The notes under the pieces are model-generated. The model searched no databases and had not been told where the DNA came from. It worked only from the letters and a program-made list of their open reading frames with translations. A stretch of 64,000 nucleotides of DNA from Deferribacter autotrophicus (GTDB lineage Bacteria; Chrysiogenota; Deferribacteres; Deferribacterales; Deferribacteraceae): NCBI RefSeq assembly GCF_008362905.1, contig NZ_VFJB01000003.1:69501-133500 (forward strand). Direction: 5' to 3'. The stretch's first letter is position 1. Each line of letters begins with the position of its first letter. Both the position numbers and the translations under genes were made by a program. Shown one piece after another: positions 8,801 to 16,290 of the stretch.

Positions 8801-9071
8801 TAAGCTCATCCCGTATATCATATTTCTGAAATAGTATGATCATAATGAGTTGTAAAAGACTACGCTTAAACCATGCCTTATTGAAAAAAGATTTTTTTGC
8901 ATTTTGCACAACTTCCTGCAAAATTATTGTGGCTTTGTGATCATCATTTTCAAGAAGAAAGTAGAACGCTTCAGCTATTTTTGAAAAAAGAGGCTCTACA
9001 TCGCTGATTCCTTTTGATAGTAGCCTCAATCCTTTTTTATCCAGTTTTATAAAAAGAAGTACTGTTAACAC
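5814..9071 (-). CDS. SNF2-family helicase, main part (frameshifted gene)
   Basis: Superfamily 2 DNA translocase of the SNF2/HepA type. The N-terminal two-thirds of the frame is a large Lys-rich region without a recognised domain. The ATPase core is C-terminal: motif I LADDMGLGKTVTS, motif Ia APASLIHNW, motif II as FDEGHLLKNP (DEGH rather than DEAH), motif III LTGTPIENN, motif V LKAGGLGLNLTAA and motif VI ASDRAYRIGQ. It ends LSINELIALLS. The frame stays open upstream of the first ATG to about 9208, and the missing N-terminus lies in another frame at 9193-9735. Together they would make about 1,300 residues. It lies in the island next to mobile DNA; defence or DNA-repair roles are both possible. 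Confidence 0.85.
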   Translation of the reverse strand: MLTVLLFIKLDKKGLRLLSKGISDVEPLFSKIAEAFYFLLENDDHKATIILQEVVQNAKKSFFNKAWFKRSLLQLIMIILFQKYDIRDELNQILKLANADSSINGEIFNNLIKKIKTKFQFFSNLYLFGDIFTGFYYALLIGDENKFMSYGFEDLLGYPYLNGEFINSRELNKSGKIKSEFFSVIEQLHNFKFPNQYINEEVLKLIDIKDDNDKIVWVKDLETKEIIPHKIAKTKRGVSFKKIYLEKIHKEHYHTEDGMLASLLISRNFYAFFKLLSQYDKFYVKKSRKNFYKAKLIEGFPFTVITRDGEGGKIMFYNGYFYNHVILENLYGYNYIFYSLPSYLKNLEKLISKCDDIFYFFKSDDFNLIYQIANKLSLRFKINFEFLPDSNLLDFDEEISSCKSLKVMVDKFDNKFVISFMYAPIEEIKLFTEIKYVATMFFYNNRKYFVTLDEKLKSEIEKLVGKYGKKGKLEFDKIEELLKFLAEIKQVDGVSIEVSSELFLKDVYKVKKDNFELKESASGSYFEIDGSVKLQDKVIKFLDLVRAISEEKNDTGFVQLKNGDYLLLDDKVYDELRQLSIIGKTKKGKFLIHKKLRPFVSSNKASLLEKNLLAEKIDEINEKIYAIPDGFCGVLRGYQVEAFNWMNRMFELNFGVCLADDMGLGKTVTSIVFMESVIGNTPFLVVAPASLIHNWAREVKKFSKNLNPVIVNNLKTFDAKNCKGNDVVIVSYGLLLNRFKVFEDTKFNVAFFDEGHLLKNPAAKRSIIAKRIIAHQKIVLTGTPIENNLSELWNIMDIVNEGILGSYNTFKEKFLSADINSNQLKLLKKVIQPFVLRRKKGDVLKELPKKTEVIIDYELREDEISFYQALQLHAKEKLMQIDNVTKNAMSILSEIVKLKMACCHPKLIDEDVTINESSKERVFFEIVEEIIEGGHKVLVFSQFVKFLKIIEKGLKNRNINYAYLDGNTPVKERKKIIESFQEDKNIKIFLLSLKAGGLGLNLTAADIVIHLDPWWNPAAEEQASDRAYRIGQVKPVTVYKLIAKNTLEERILEIQSKKRELADFMLENTDKITKLSINELIALLS

Positions 9072-9192
9072 ATACAGATAGAAATGAACGCTATAAGAGG
9101 ATACATATTTTTTATTTAGATAGAAAGTTAAAAAATTTTTAATATGATCAGGATTATGTCTTAAGGTGAGGGAAATTAAAAATAGTTTTTCC

Positions 9193-9735
9193 TCAAGACG
9201 TTTTTTTCGAAAAAAAAAGCGGGTATTTAATTAACTCTGAAAGTTCATCATAGCTTTCCCATAAAATTTTAACACCAAGCTCAGGTATGAAATCAAGGGG
9301 TGTTACATCTCCGGTGTTTACAAGATATTTTATTACTTCTTTCAGTTTTATCAGGTCATAGGCTTTTAAATAATAGATAAGATAAACTCTCAGAAAAGTA
9401 CTTTTTTTAGGCAGCAGATTATTCACCACATCAATTGCACTTTTGCCAATTCTGTCTCCCAATGCCTTAAAATAAGGGAAAATAATCTCTTTTAAATGAT
9501 TCGAACTTTTAGAAACAGCTTCACTTACAAAAGAGTTGAATTGTTCATATTTCAGTAGGGCATTGGAAAACTCTTCAAAATCAACCTTTTCATCGTCCAG
9601 TAACGATATTAAATATTTTAAATTTCGTTTTACACCCTGAATAGTTTTTAAATCTTTGAATAAAATTATCCCTATAATCAATAACTCGGTAACCGATAAT
9701 TCTTTTAGTTTATCCTGAAAGAAATCTTTCCCCAT
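9193..9735 (-). pseudogene. N-terminal 180 codons of the SNF2 gene, separated by frameshift
   Basis: The frame starts at the ATG at 9735 (MGKDFFQDKLKELSVTELLI) and stops just after two homopolymer runs: T7 at 9201-9207 and A9 at 9210-9218 on the plus strand. Removing one base from either run joins it in frame to the SNF2 part through ...PLFFRKKRLEEKLFLISLTL. The intervening stretch 9072-9210 is open in the SNF2 frame and reads like normal protein. So this is the N-terminal helical domain of the same protein. A sequencing error, a real inactivating indel and slippage on the run are all possible. Confidence 0.75.
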
Positions 9736-10323
9736 AATATTTCCAGCAAATCACCTTTTCCTGTTTCAATAGCAGATAATCAATAACAGATAATACCCGA
9801 ATTGGCAACTTAAATTACACTCCTGGCATCACCCCATTTTTTACAAAAATATAGTTTTATTAGTCCCGAGTAAAAACATTTTTCAGATTCAAGTTCCCAT
9901 AAATGCGCCATGGATGGCGGTTTTAGAGGAACTTGCCTCGCAAGTGGCACCAGACGTGCTACGAGAATGTTGGACTTGCTACAATAAAGTAGACAAAGAG
10001 TTAAGGAAATACTAAAGTAAAATAGAAAGGTAGGTTTAATAATGGTTAAAAGAAGAGTTTAACGCATTGATGATACTGAAAATTCATAAATAAAATATTC
10101 CAAAATACTGAACCACGAACACTGGAGTAAACGAGCATTAATTAATAAATATGTACAACTTTTTGCCTGCTTACAGTCTGACAGCCGAATAACCATTGTA
10201 TATTTTGACAAAATTACAATATAAGTATCAAAATTATTATCAAAATTTTAAGGTTCAACTTTATAATTATTTGAAAATCCAAAAAAAGTATGTTACATTT
10301 TAATTATCAAAACAGGATAAAAT
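9736..10323. other. Intergenic region with repeat-element fragment; fic leader
   Basis: Apart from the element copy at 9823-9979, the stretch 9980-10323 shows no gene. The last bases give fic a ribosome site (AGGA about 6 bases before its ATG). Low-GC sequence with TTGACAAAATTAC-like tracts near 10210 could hold its promoter. Confidence 0.4.
9823..9979 (+). repeat. Copy A of inverted-repeat hairpin element (left part only)
   Basis: It begins CTGGCATCACCCCATTTTTT and matches 18092-18240 along its length: the end motif, an AAACATTTTTC block, and a hairpin built on AAGTTCC...ATGG...GGAACTT. A second hairpin closed by GCAAGT/ACTTGC contains GAGAATGTT. No right end is found, so it is a fragment or an end-only copy. 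Confidence 0.7.
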
Positions 10324-11442
10324 ATGAAAGAATATTTAACCTTTAAATCTGGAAAGTTTTATTTTACTGTTAATTATGATAAAACAATTATAGATCCATT
10401 ACTTATTAAAGCCATTGTATTAAACGAAACCATTAAAGATTTGCCCATATTACCAAATTTAGCAGCACAATTTGAAACTGAACTAATGATCCGCTCTATT
10501 TTCGGAACAGCAGCAATTGAAGGTAATCCTCTTGATATAGAAGATGTTACAGCAGTTATAAATGATAATCAAATTAAGACTACATCAAAACATCAAACTG
10601 AAATCAAAAACTTACTGACAGCTTATAAATTTGTTGAACAGCTTGCAAAAACCTCAAATCCTATAATTCTTACTGAAGAAATAATTTCAAAACTTCATGA
10701 AACAATTACATCAAATTTAGACTACGAATACAATATCCCAAGAAAATATCGTACTCACATCGTAAAAGTAGGAGATAAAGCTCATGGCGGTATTTATACA
10801 CCGCCTAAAATAATTGAAGATATTAAAGCACTTATGAATGTTTACATTGAGTGGATCAATAGTGATGAAATGATGAAGGTATCTCCTTTTATCAGAGGCT
10901 CTTTAGCCCATTATTACTTTTCAATTATACATCCTTTTGCTGACGGCAATGGCAGAACCGCAAGAATGATAGAAACTTTAATTTTAGAATCATCTGAAAT
11001 AAAATATGTGTCAAAAATGCTATCAAACTATTATTATTCAAAAATAGATGATTATTATATTGCCTTTTCAAAAACCTTAAAACTTAAAAAAGATGTAACC
11101 CCATTTCTTAAGTTCGTATTAGAAGGAATAGTTTTATCATTAGAAGAAATTAAAAACCGTATAATTTTTATTATTAGACAATTAGCATTAAGAGATTTTT
11201 ACAATCATTTATTAAATGAAAAATATATAAACAAAAGACAGCATAGTTTAATGATGTTTTTACTCAAAGAAATGAAACCCTTTACTCTTAAAAAACTTTT
11301 ACTTGAAGAACCCTATAGCGTTTTATACGTAGGGAAAACAGAACAAACGGCACGCAGAGATATCAAAAAACTACTATCATTAAATTTGATCAACCAAATA
11401 AAAGGTAAAGAATATATAATTAATATCAGAAGATTAGATTAA
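10324..11442 (+). CDS. Fic family AMPylase-type protein with C-terminal winged helix
   Basis: Fic enzymes transfer AMP (or other nucleotide groups) to Ser, Thr or Tyr of target proteins. The catalytic motif HPFADGNGRTAR is complete at residues 203-214. An inhibitory helix motif TAAIEG at 62-67 fits (S/T)xxxE(G/N), placing it among class II Fic proteins that are self-restrained. Residues about 295-372 look like a winged helix (TEQTARRDIKKLLSLNLI), as in the common Fic-wHTH family. No antitoxin gene is adjacent. It is the last protein gene in the tRNA-bounded island, followed at once by a terminator hairpin. The target is unknown; at 372 residues it looks full length. Confidence 0.9.
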   Translation: MKEYLTFKSGKFYFTVNYDKTIIDPLLIKAIVLNETIKDLPILPNLAAQFETELMIRSIFGTAAIEGNPLDIEDVTAVINDNQIKTTSKHQTEIKNLLTAYKFVEQLAKTSNPIILTEEIISKLHETITSNLDYEYNIPRKYRTHIVKVGDKAHGGIYTPPKIIEDIKALMNVYIEWINSDEMMKVSPFIRGSLAHYYFSIIHPFADGNGRTARMIETLILESSEIKYVSKMLSNYYYSKIDDYYIAFSKTLKLKKDVTPFLKFVLEGIVLSLEEIKNRIIFIIRQLALRDFYNHLLNEKYINKRQHSLMMFLLKEMKPFTLKKLLLEEPYSVLYVGKTEQTARRDIKKLLSLNLINQIKGKEYIINIRRLD

Positions 11443-11462
11443 CCAAAAATATACACTAACTT

Positions 11463-11492
11463 AGTTCTCACTGAAAAGTGAGAACTAGTTTT
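11463..11492 (+). terminator. Rho-independent terminator of fic
   Basis: AGTTCTCAC (11463-11471) pairs with GTGAGAACT (11478-11486) around TGAAAA and is followed by a T-rich run. It starts 21 bp after the fic stop codon. Confidence 0.8.
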
Positions 11493-11610
11493 TAAATAAA
11501 ATTTTTATAATTTTAATAATTTTTAAATTAGTTTTCTAGCAAAAAGTTAAAGAAGAATGGCAATATTCTGAAAACAATGAAATAAGGTAATATTATAATT
11601 TTCATCCCTC

Positions 11611-11638
11611 AAATTAGTTTTCGTAAGAAAACTAATTT
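11611..11638. repeat. Hairpin, 12-bp perfect stem with GTAA loop (TTAGTT family)
   Basis: AAATTAGTTTTC pairs with GAAAACTAATTT; the loop GTAA is a GNRA-type tetraloop, followed by TTTTTC. It shares the TTAGTT/AACTAA lower stem with the hairpins at 11776 and 17955. Confidence 0.7.
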
Positions 11639-11683
11639 TTTCGATAACATATAGATTACAGTATTATCCTTTTTTGGGAATTT

Positions 11684-11705
11684 AAAGGGGGTGATAACCC
11701 CCTTT
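11684..11705. repeat. Hairpin AAAGGGGGT-GATA-ACCCCCTTT
   Basis: A nine-base-pair perfect stem with a four-base loop in the gene-free stretch after fic. No role is evident. Confidence 0.6.
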
Positions 11706-11775
11706 ATGTTCTGTGAAAAGTATTCATAATACTGGGGGAATTTTTATGATAAAATTGAAAGAAATCAATTATTAT

Positions 11776-11810
11776 AAATTAGTTGCCACTTTTTCAGTGG
11801 CAACTAATTT
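11776..11810. repeat. Hairpin, 15-bp perfect stem (TTAGTT family)
   Basis: AAATTAGTTGCCACT pairs with AGTGGCAACTAATTT around TTTTC. The lower stem is the same as at 11611, the upper stem differs. Nothing else is seen in 11811-11931. Confidence 0.7.
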
Positions 11811-11932
11811 AGTGCATATTACAAAAACGTGTACTAAAAATTAAAAAATTAGCGAATATACTTATATGTTGTAAGCACGCTTGTATAATTAAGCAGAATA
11901 AAAATCTGAGATTTTCAACTTGAAAAATAAGA

Positions 11933-12006
11933 TGGCGGCACAGGGACTTGAACCCCGGACCCTGCGGATATGAGCCGCATGCTCTCACCAGCTGAGCTAT
12001 GCCGCC
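11933..12006 (-). tRNA. tRNA-Met (anticodon CAT)
   Basis: The reverse complement folds as a cloverleaf: acceptor GGCGGCA/TGCCGCC, anticodon stem TGCGG/CCGCA with loop CTCATAT (anticodon CAT), and a TTCAAGT T-loop. CCA is not encoded. It could instead be tRNA-Ile2 with a lysidine-modified CAT anticodon; sequence alone does not separate these. Its 3' end faces the island and is duplicated at 1037. Confidence 0.93.
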
Positions 12007-12010
12007 ATAT

Positions 12011-12032
12011 AAAAAAACCGGCGTAATGCCGG
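12011..12032 (-). terminator. Terminator after tRNA-fMet
   Basis: On the minus strand CCGGC-ATTAC-GCCGG is followed by seven T. It lies between the two tRNA genes, so they may be partly separate transcripts. Confidence 0.75.
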
Positions 12033-12042
12033 ATTATTTGCT

Positions 12043-12119
<77 letters not shown>

Positions 12120-12132
12120 TCAGCGAATTGTT

Positions 12133-12160
12133 AATATATAAACATTTCACAATTTGTCAA
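12133..12160 (-). promoter_or_regulatory. Sigma-70-type promoter for tRNA-fMet
   Basis: On the minus strand TTGACA (12155-12160) and TATATT (12133-12138) are 16 bp apart, placing a start a few bases before the tRNA. Confidence 0.65.
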
Positions 12161-12182
12161 GCACTTTTTGATGCGCATATTT

Positions 12183-14603
12183 TCATACTGTTTCATGTTC
12201 TGTTCTTTTTATTATCTCATCCTGCAATTTCTCATTAAGATCACAGAAATAGTCACTGTATCCTGCAACACGCACAATGAGATCTCTATACTTTTCAGGA
12301 TGCTTTTTTGCATTTTTAAGTGTTTCTGCATCTATCACATTAAACTGTATATGGTGACCATCCATAGCAAAATACCCTCTTATCAACCCACATACTGCAT
12401 CAATTCCTTTTTCCGTTTGCATAAATGATGGGGTGAATTTCACATTCAACAGTGTCCCTCCGGTTTTTAGATGATCCATCTTTGAAGCCGATTTTATAAC
12501 TGCTGTAGGACCATTTCTATCACACCCTTGTACCGGAGAAATCCCTTCGGAAAGTGGCTCATAGGCAAATCTGCCATCAGGAGTCGCACCACATACTTCA
12601 CCAAAATAAACATGACATGTAGTTGGAAGCATATTTATCCTGAACTTTCCACCAAGTTTTGTTGTCGAACGTCCATCCACACAGGCAAAAAATGACTCAA
12701 AAACTTCCCGCATTATATCATCGGCATAATCATCATCATTGCCATATTTTGGAGTTTTATTCCATAGAATCAACCTCTCTCTTTCAAAACCATCAAAATT
12801 TTTATGAAGCATCTCCATTAACTGCGCCATGGTGAACCTTTGATTTTCAAAAACATGACATTTGATTGCAGATAATGAATCTGTAATAGTACCTATCCCA
12901 ACACCCTGGATATAAAGGGAATTGTATCTCGCACCACCGGCATTGTAATCCATCCCCTTTTCGATACAATCATCTATAAGAATGGATAAAAAGGGTGAAG
13001 GTAGATATTTTGCATATATCCTCTCAATAATGAGATTCCCTTTTATCTTGACATTTACAAAATATTCAAGTTGCTTCTTAAATGCATCCATAAGCTCTTC
13101 AAAACTTTTAAAAGTCTTTACATCCCCCGTTTCAATTCCAATCATTTTTCCTGATAGAGGGTCAATTCCATTATTAAGAGTCACTTCAAGCACCTTCACA
13201 AGATTAAAATAACCTGTTAGAGCATAATTCTCTTTACCAAAAGCTCCCGCTTCCACACAGCCACTTGTACCACCATTCCTTGCATCAAGCAGGCTTTTAC
13301 CCTGTCTCAACAGCTCCTGAATAACTGCATCAGCATTGAAAACGGAGGGCTGGCCAAATCCTGTCTTTATTATATGCAAAGCTCTTTTAATAAACTTATC
13401 AGGGCTTTTCTTACTAACCTGAATACTTGTACTCGGTTGCAACAGCCTCATTTCCTCTATAACATCAAGGATAAGATAAGTAAGCTCATTAACTGCATCA
13501 CTTCCATCCTCATTTACTCCACCAAGGTTTATTTGAGCAAAATCCGTGTATGTAGCACTCTCCTTTGCAGTTATCCCCACTTTAGGAGGTGCAGGCTGAT
13601 TATTAAACTTTATCCAAAAGCATTCCAACAATTCTCTTGCCTTTTCTTTGGTAAGTGTCCCTTCTTCAATATCTTTTTTATAAAAGGGGTAAAGATGCCT
13701 ATCAAGCTTACCAGGATTAAAAGCATCCCAGGTATTTAACTCTGTTATAACTCCTAAATGTACAAACCAATAATATTGCAATGCTTCATGAAAAGTCCTC
13801 GGAGCATTTTCAGGTACCCATTCACAAATCTCGGCAAGATTTAATAACTCCCCTTTTTTAACAGGATCATTCTCTTCTTTAGCAAATTCCCTCAACTTTG
13901 CAGCATGTCTTTTTGCATAGATTATTATACCTTCCGCAGCATACTTCATACCAAGCAACTGCTCTTTTTTATCCAAAGCAAAGGGATCTTTTTCAAAATC
14001 AAGTCTATTAATTCTATCTTCTATTTTTGCTATAAAATCTTTCATCCCCATTTTATAAATTTTATCATCCAGCACTGTATGTCCCGGAGCTCTCTGCTCC
14101 ATAAACTCCGTAAAAATTCCAGCTTTGTAAGCATTCATCCAAGATTCATCCATCTCTCTATAAATCTTTTCTCTTATTGTTCTTCCTTTCCAAAAGGGGA
14201 TAATCTCTTTTTTATAGAACTCAAATACCTCTTCGCTTACTTTATACGGCACCTTTTCTCTATCATTCAACATCTTCAAATCTTCTATAGTATGGCAGCA
14301 AACCTCCGGATAAGTGGGGGTTCCTTTCGGCTTATCCCCTCTCTCTCCCACAATTAGCTCATCTTTATCGATATAAACAGTTTTCTTTTCCATTAAATAC
14401 TTAAATGCTTTCCCCCTCATAATGGGGATGGATAATTCTCTATTATTTTTATAAAATTCTGTTATTAATTTTGCTCGCTCCCCACTAATATGCTCTACTG
14501 CTTCAAGACTTTTTCTTCTGAGTCTTCTCACTCTGTCTGTGGAACCCCTTTCAAGATATTGTTCCCCTGTAGGAAAATGTAAAGTGCATGCTTTTGCTGC
14601 CAT
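12183..14603 (-). CDS. hypD: Glycyl-radical enzyme, trans-4-hydroxy-L-proline dehydratase-like
   Basis: 806 residues, normal for the pyruvate formate-lyase superfamily. The glycyl-radical motif RVAGY is at residue ~781 and the active-site Cys lies in GGTSGCVEAGAFGKE (~450), the CVE form used by dehydratase/lyase members rather than the CC of true PFL. Many stretches recall clostridial hydroxyproline dehydratase: PTYPEVCCHTIEDL, FTEFMEQRAPGHTV, ELNTWDAFNPGKLD, FNNQPAPPKVGIT. That enzyme makes pyrroline-5-carboxylate from hydroxyproline; its usual partner proC is not in this window, so the substrate is inferred. The radical is installed by the activase encoded just upstream (1-bp gap). Oxygen-sensitive and cytosolic. 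Confidence 0.75.
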   Translation of the reverse strand: MAAKACTLHFPTGEQYLERGSTDRVRRLRRKSLEAVEHISGERAKLITEFYKNNRELSIPIMRGKAFKYLMEKKTVYIDKDELIVGERGDKPKGTPTYPEVCCHTIEDLKMLNDREKVPYKVSEEVFEFYKKEIIPFWKGRTIREKIYREMDESWMNAYKAGIFTEFMEQRAPGHTVLDDKIYKMGMKDFIAKIEDRINRLDFEKDPFALDKKEQLLGMKYAAEGIIIYAKRHAAKLREFAKEENDPVKKGELLNLAEICEWVPENAPRTFHEALQYYWFVHLGVITELNTWDAFNPGKLDRHLYPFYKKDIEEGTLTKEKARELLECFWIKFNNQPAPPKVGITAKESATYTDFAQINLGGVNEDGSDAVNELTYLILDVIEEMRLLQPSTSIQVSKKSPDKFIKRALHIIKTGFGQPSVFNADAVIQELLRQGKSLLDARNGGTSGCVEAGAFGKENYALTGYFNLVKVLEVTLNNGIDPLSGKMIGIETGDVKTFKSFEELMDAFKKQLEYFVNVKIKGNLIIERIYAKYLPSPFLSILIDDCIEKGMDYNAGGARYNSLYIQGVGIGTITDSLSAIKCHVFENQRFTMAQLMEMLHKNFDGFERERLILWNKTPKYGNDDDYADDIMREVFESFFACVDGRSTTKLGGKFRINMLPTTCHVYFGEVCGATPDGRFAYEPLSEGISPVQGCDRNGPTAVIKSASKMDHLKTGGTLLNVKFTPSFMQTEKGIDAVCGLIRGYFAMDGHHIQFNVIDAETLKNAKKHPEKYRDLIVRVAGYSDYFCDLNEKLQDEIIKRTEHETV

Positions 14604-14604
14604 A

Positions 14605-15504
14605 TTATCCCCCTACAGTTACATCAAAATTATTTTTTTCAAAAAACTGCTTAAATTCTTCTACTCTCTCTTTCTCAAGAGTAAGGGATTCATCCAAAAG
14701 ATAAGCCATGTTTAGTCTGCGATATTTTTCAAGCATAATGTTGTGATACGGTAAGATATCCACACCAGATACATTCTCAATTTTACTAATAAATTTTAAA
14801 AACATCTCCCAATCGCTCTTGGAATCGTTTATCCCCGGAATTAAAGGAATTCTAATCCTAATCTCTTTTGCAATTTTTGATAATCTTTCCAGATTTTCTA
14901 AAATCAATCTATTAGACACCCCGGTATACTCTTTATGCCTTACATCATCCATTATTTTCAAATCATAAAGATACGTATCAATATACCTATTACACTTTTC
15001 TATCTTTAAAAATTCCACATATCCACAGGTATCCACAGAGGTATGCCAACCTTCACTTTTGGATGCTTTTAAAAGTTCATATAAAAACTCAAACTGAACA
15101 AACGGCTCCCCTCCTGAAAAAGTAACTCCCCCTTTAGAATATCCGTAAAATATCTCATCTTTTTTAATTTCATCGATAACTTCTCTCACGCTCATCTCTT
15201 TGCCCACTGTCTCAATGGCATTTGCAGGACACTCCTCTATACATATCCCACAAAAATCACAGACATCGCTCAAATGCATGCTTTCATCTATTTTTATGCT
15301 ATTTTTTGGACAAACAGATTCACATGACTTACATTGAATACACCTATCCATGTAAAAAATCATTTGAGAAGAAAGCTTTTGACTCTCCGGATTATGACAC
15401 CATAAACACTTTAATGGGCAACCTTTAAGAAACACAGTGCTTCTGATACCAGCACCATCATGAACAGAGTATTTCTTAATATCAAATACTATCCCTTTAA
15501 TCAT
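14605..15504 (-). CDS. Glycyl-radical enzyme activating protein (radical SAM)
   Basis: This uses S-adenosylmethionine and a [4Fe-4S] cluster to abstract H from the glycine of the partner enzyme. The radical-SAM motif is C29-x3-C33-x2-C36 (GCPLKCLWC). Two inserted ferredoxin-type clusters follow: CIQCKSCESVCP and CDFCGICIEECP, as in activases of dehydratase-type partners and unlike the shorter PflA. GGEP appears as FSGGEPFVQ. It overlaps the regulator gene by 8 bp and is followed 1 bp later by the glycyl-radical enzyme, so the three form one operon. Confidence 0.92.
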   Translation of the reverse strand: MIKGIVFDIKKYSVHDGAGIRSTVFLKGCPLKCLWCHNPESQKLSSQMIFYMDRCIQCKSCESVCPKNSIKIDESMHLSDVCDFCGICIEECPANAIETVGKEMSVREVIDEIKKDEIFYGYSKGGVTFSGGEPFVQFEFLYELLKASKSEGWHTSVDTCGYVEFLKIEKCNRYIDTYLYDLKIMDDVRHKEYTGVSNRLILENLERLSKIAKEIRIRIPLIPGINDSKSDWEMFLKFISKIENVSGVDILPYHNIMLEKYRRLNMAYLLDESLTLEKERVEEFKQFFEKNNFDVTVGG

Positions 15505-16180
15505 CTGTCATCTCATTGAAATAGTACTGTAAAATATATTTTTTCTGCACCTCAAAGGACCAATGCACATCACGGATATAATCAGCAGCTTTAACAAATT
15601 CTCCCATTCTTAAAAATTCCACAATTTTGGCATGTTCATTTAAAGAACTGTATTCCCAGTCAGGCACATAATCTTTTTTACGAGGAAAATCGTAAAGGCG
15701 TTGTTTACAAACTTCCAAGGTACGCAAAAGCGGTTTGTTGCAGCTTTTGTTTAGGTATACATTATGAAATTCTACATTTTTTTCATAGTATAGATCAAAA
15801 TCATCTTGATCGAGAGCCTGCTTCATCTCATCATTTAACTTTTCCATTTTATCAAAATCTTCAGAAAGCATTTTATCAGCTACACTTAAGAGAGCAGAAC
15901 TTTCCAATCCACCAATCATTTCGTAATAATTTTTTATATCATCCAACGTTAAATCATTAACAACAATCCCTCTTCTTGGTAAGATTTTTACAAAACCATC
16001 AATTTCAAGCTGTAACAAGGCATCTCGAAGAGGAGTTTTGCTAATACCAAGCATAACAGAAAGTTTATTCACGTCTATAAAATCACCTCTTTTCAGCCTG
16101 CCTTCATTAATTTCATTTTTCAGATAATCATAAACCTGCTCTCTGAGAGATTTTGTATTGAGCACTTTATACTCTACCAT
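15497..16180 (-). CDS. GntR-family regulator (FadR/FCD type)
   Basis: A GTG at 16189 opens the frame, but GGAAGGGG lies 8 bases before the ATG at 16180, which is chosen (227 residues). The N-terminal winged helix is typical: SLREQVYDYLKNEINEGRL, then VNKLSVMLGISKTPLRDALL with LPRRGIVV as wing. The C-terminal helical FCD effector domain (YYEMIGGLESSAL, EKNVEFHNVYLNKSCN, EHAKIVEFL) binds a small ligand, often a carboxylate. Placed first in the operon with the glycyl-radical enzyme, it probably senses that substrate and controls its own operon through the palindrome directly upstream. Confidence 0.9.
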   Translation of the reverse strand: MVEYKVLNTKSLREQVYDYLKNEINEGRLKRGDFIDVNKLSVMLGISKTPLRDALLQLEIDGFVKILPRRGIVVNDLTLDDIKNYYEMIGGLESSALLSVADKMLSEDFDKMEKLNDEMKQALDQDDFDLYYEKNVEFHNVYLNKSCNKPLLRTLEVCKQRLYDFPRKKDYVPDWEYSSLNEHAKIVEFLRMGEFVKAADYIRDVHWSFEVQKKYILQYYFNEMTDD

Positions 16181-16195
16181 AACTATCACCCCTTC

Positions 16196-16221
16196 CTGAT
16201 ATCTGATATATCAGATATCAG
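16196..16221. promoter_or_regulatory. Perfect 26-bp palindrome, likely operator of the GntR regulator
   Basis: The half-site CTGATATCTGATA is followed exactly by its reverse complement. It ends about 5 bp before the ribosome site of the regulator gene. Placement suits autorepression of this operon; it may also affect the divergent gene at 16291. Confidence 0.75.
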
Positions 16222-16290
16222 TATAGATTTCAATAGAGCTTTTGATAGTATCACAATTTTATGATAAAATTTAATTTATTAGGAGATGTT

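Noticed and set aside
10324-11442. Fic toxin-antitoxin pair
   Set aside because: No separate antitoxin gene is adjacent; the inhibitory helix is within the protein itself (class II), so it was called as a single gene.
13905-14357. 150-codon plus-strand frame inside the glycyl-radical enzyme gene
   Set aside because: Antisense shadow of a well-supported gene; sequence is His/Phe/Ser-rich as expected for AT-rich antisense.
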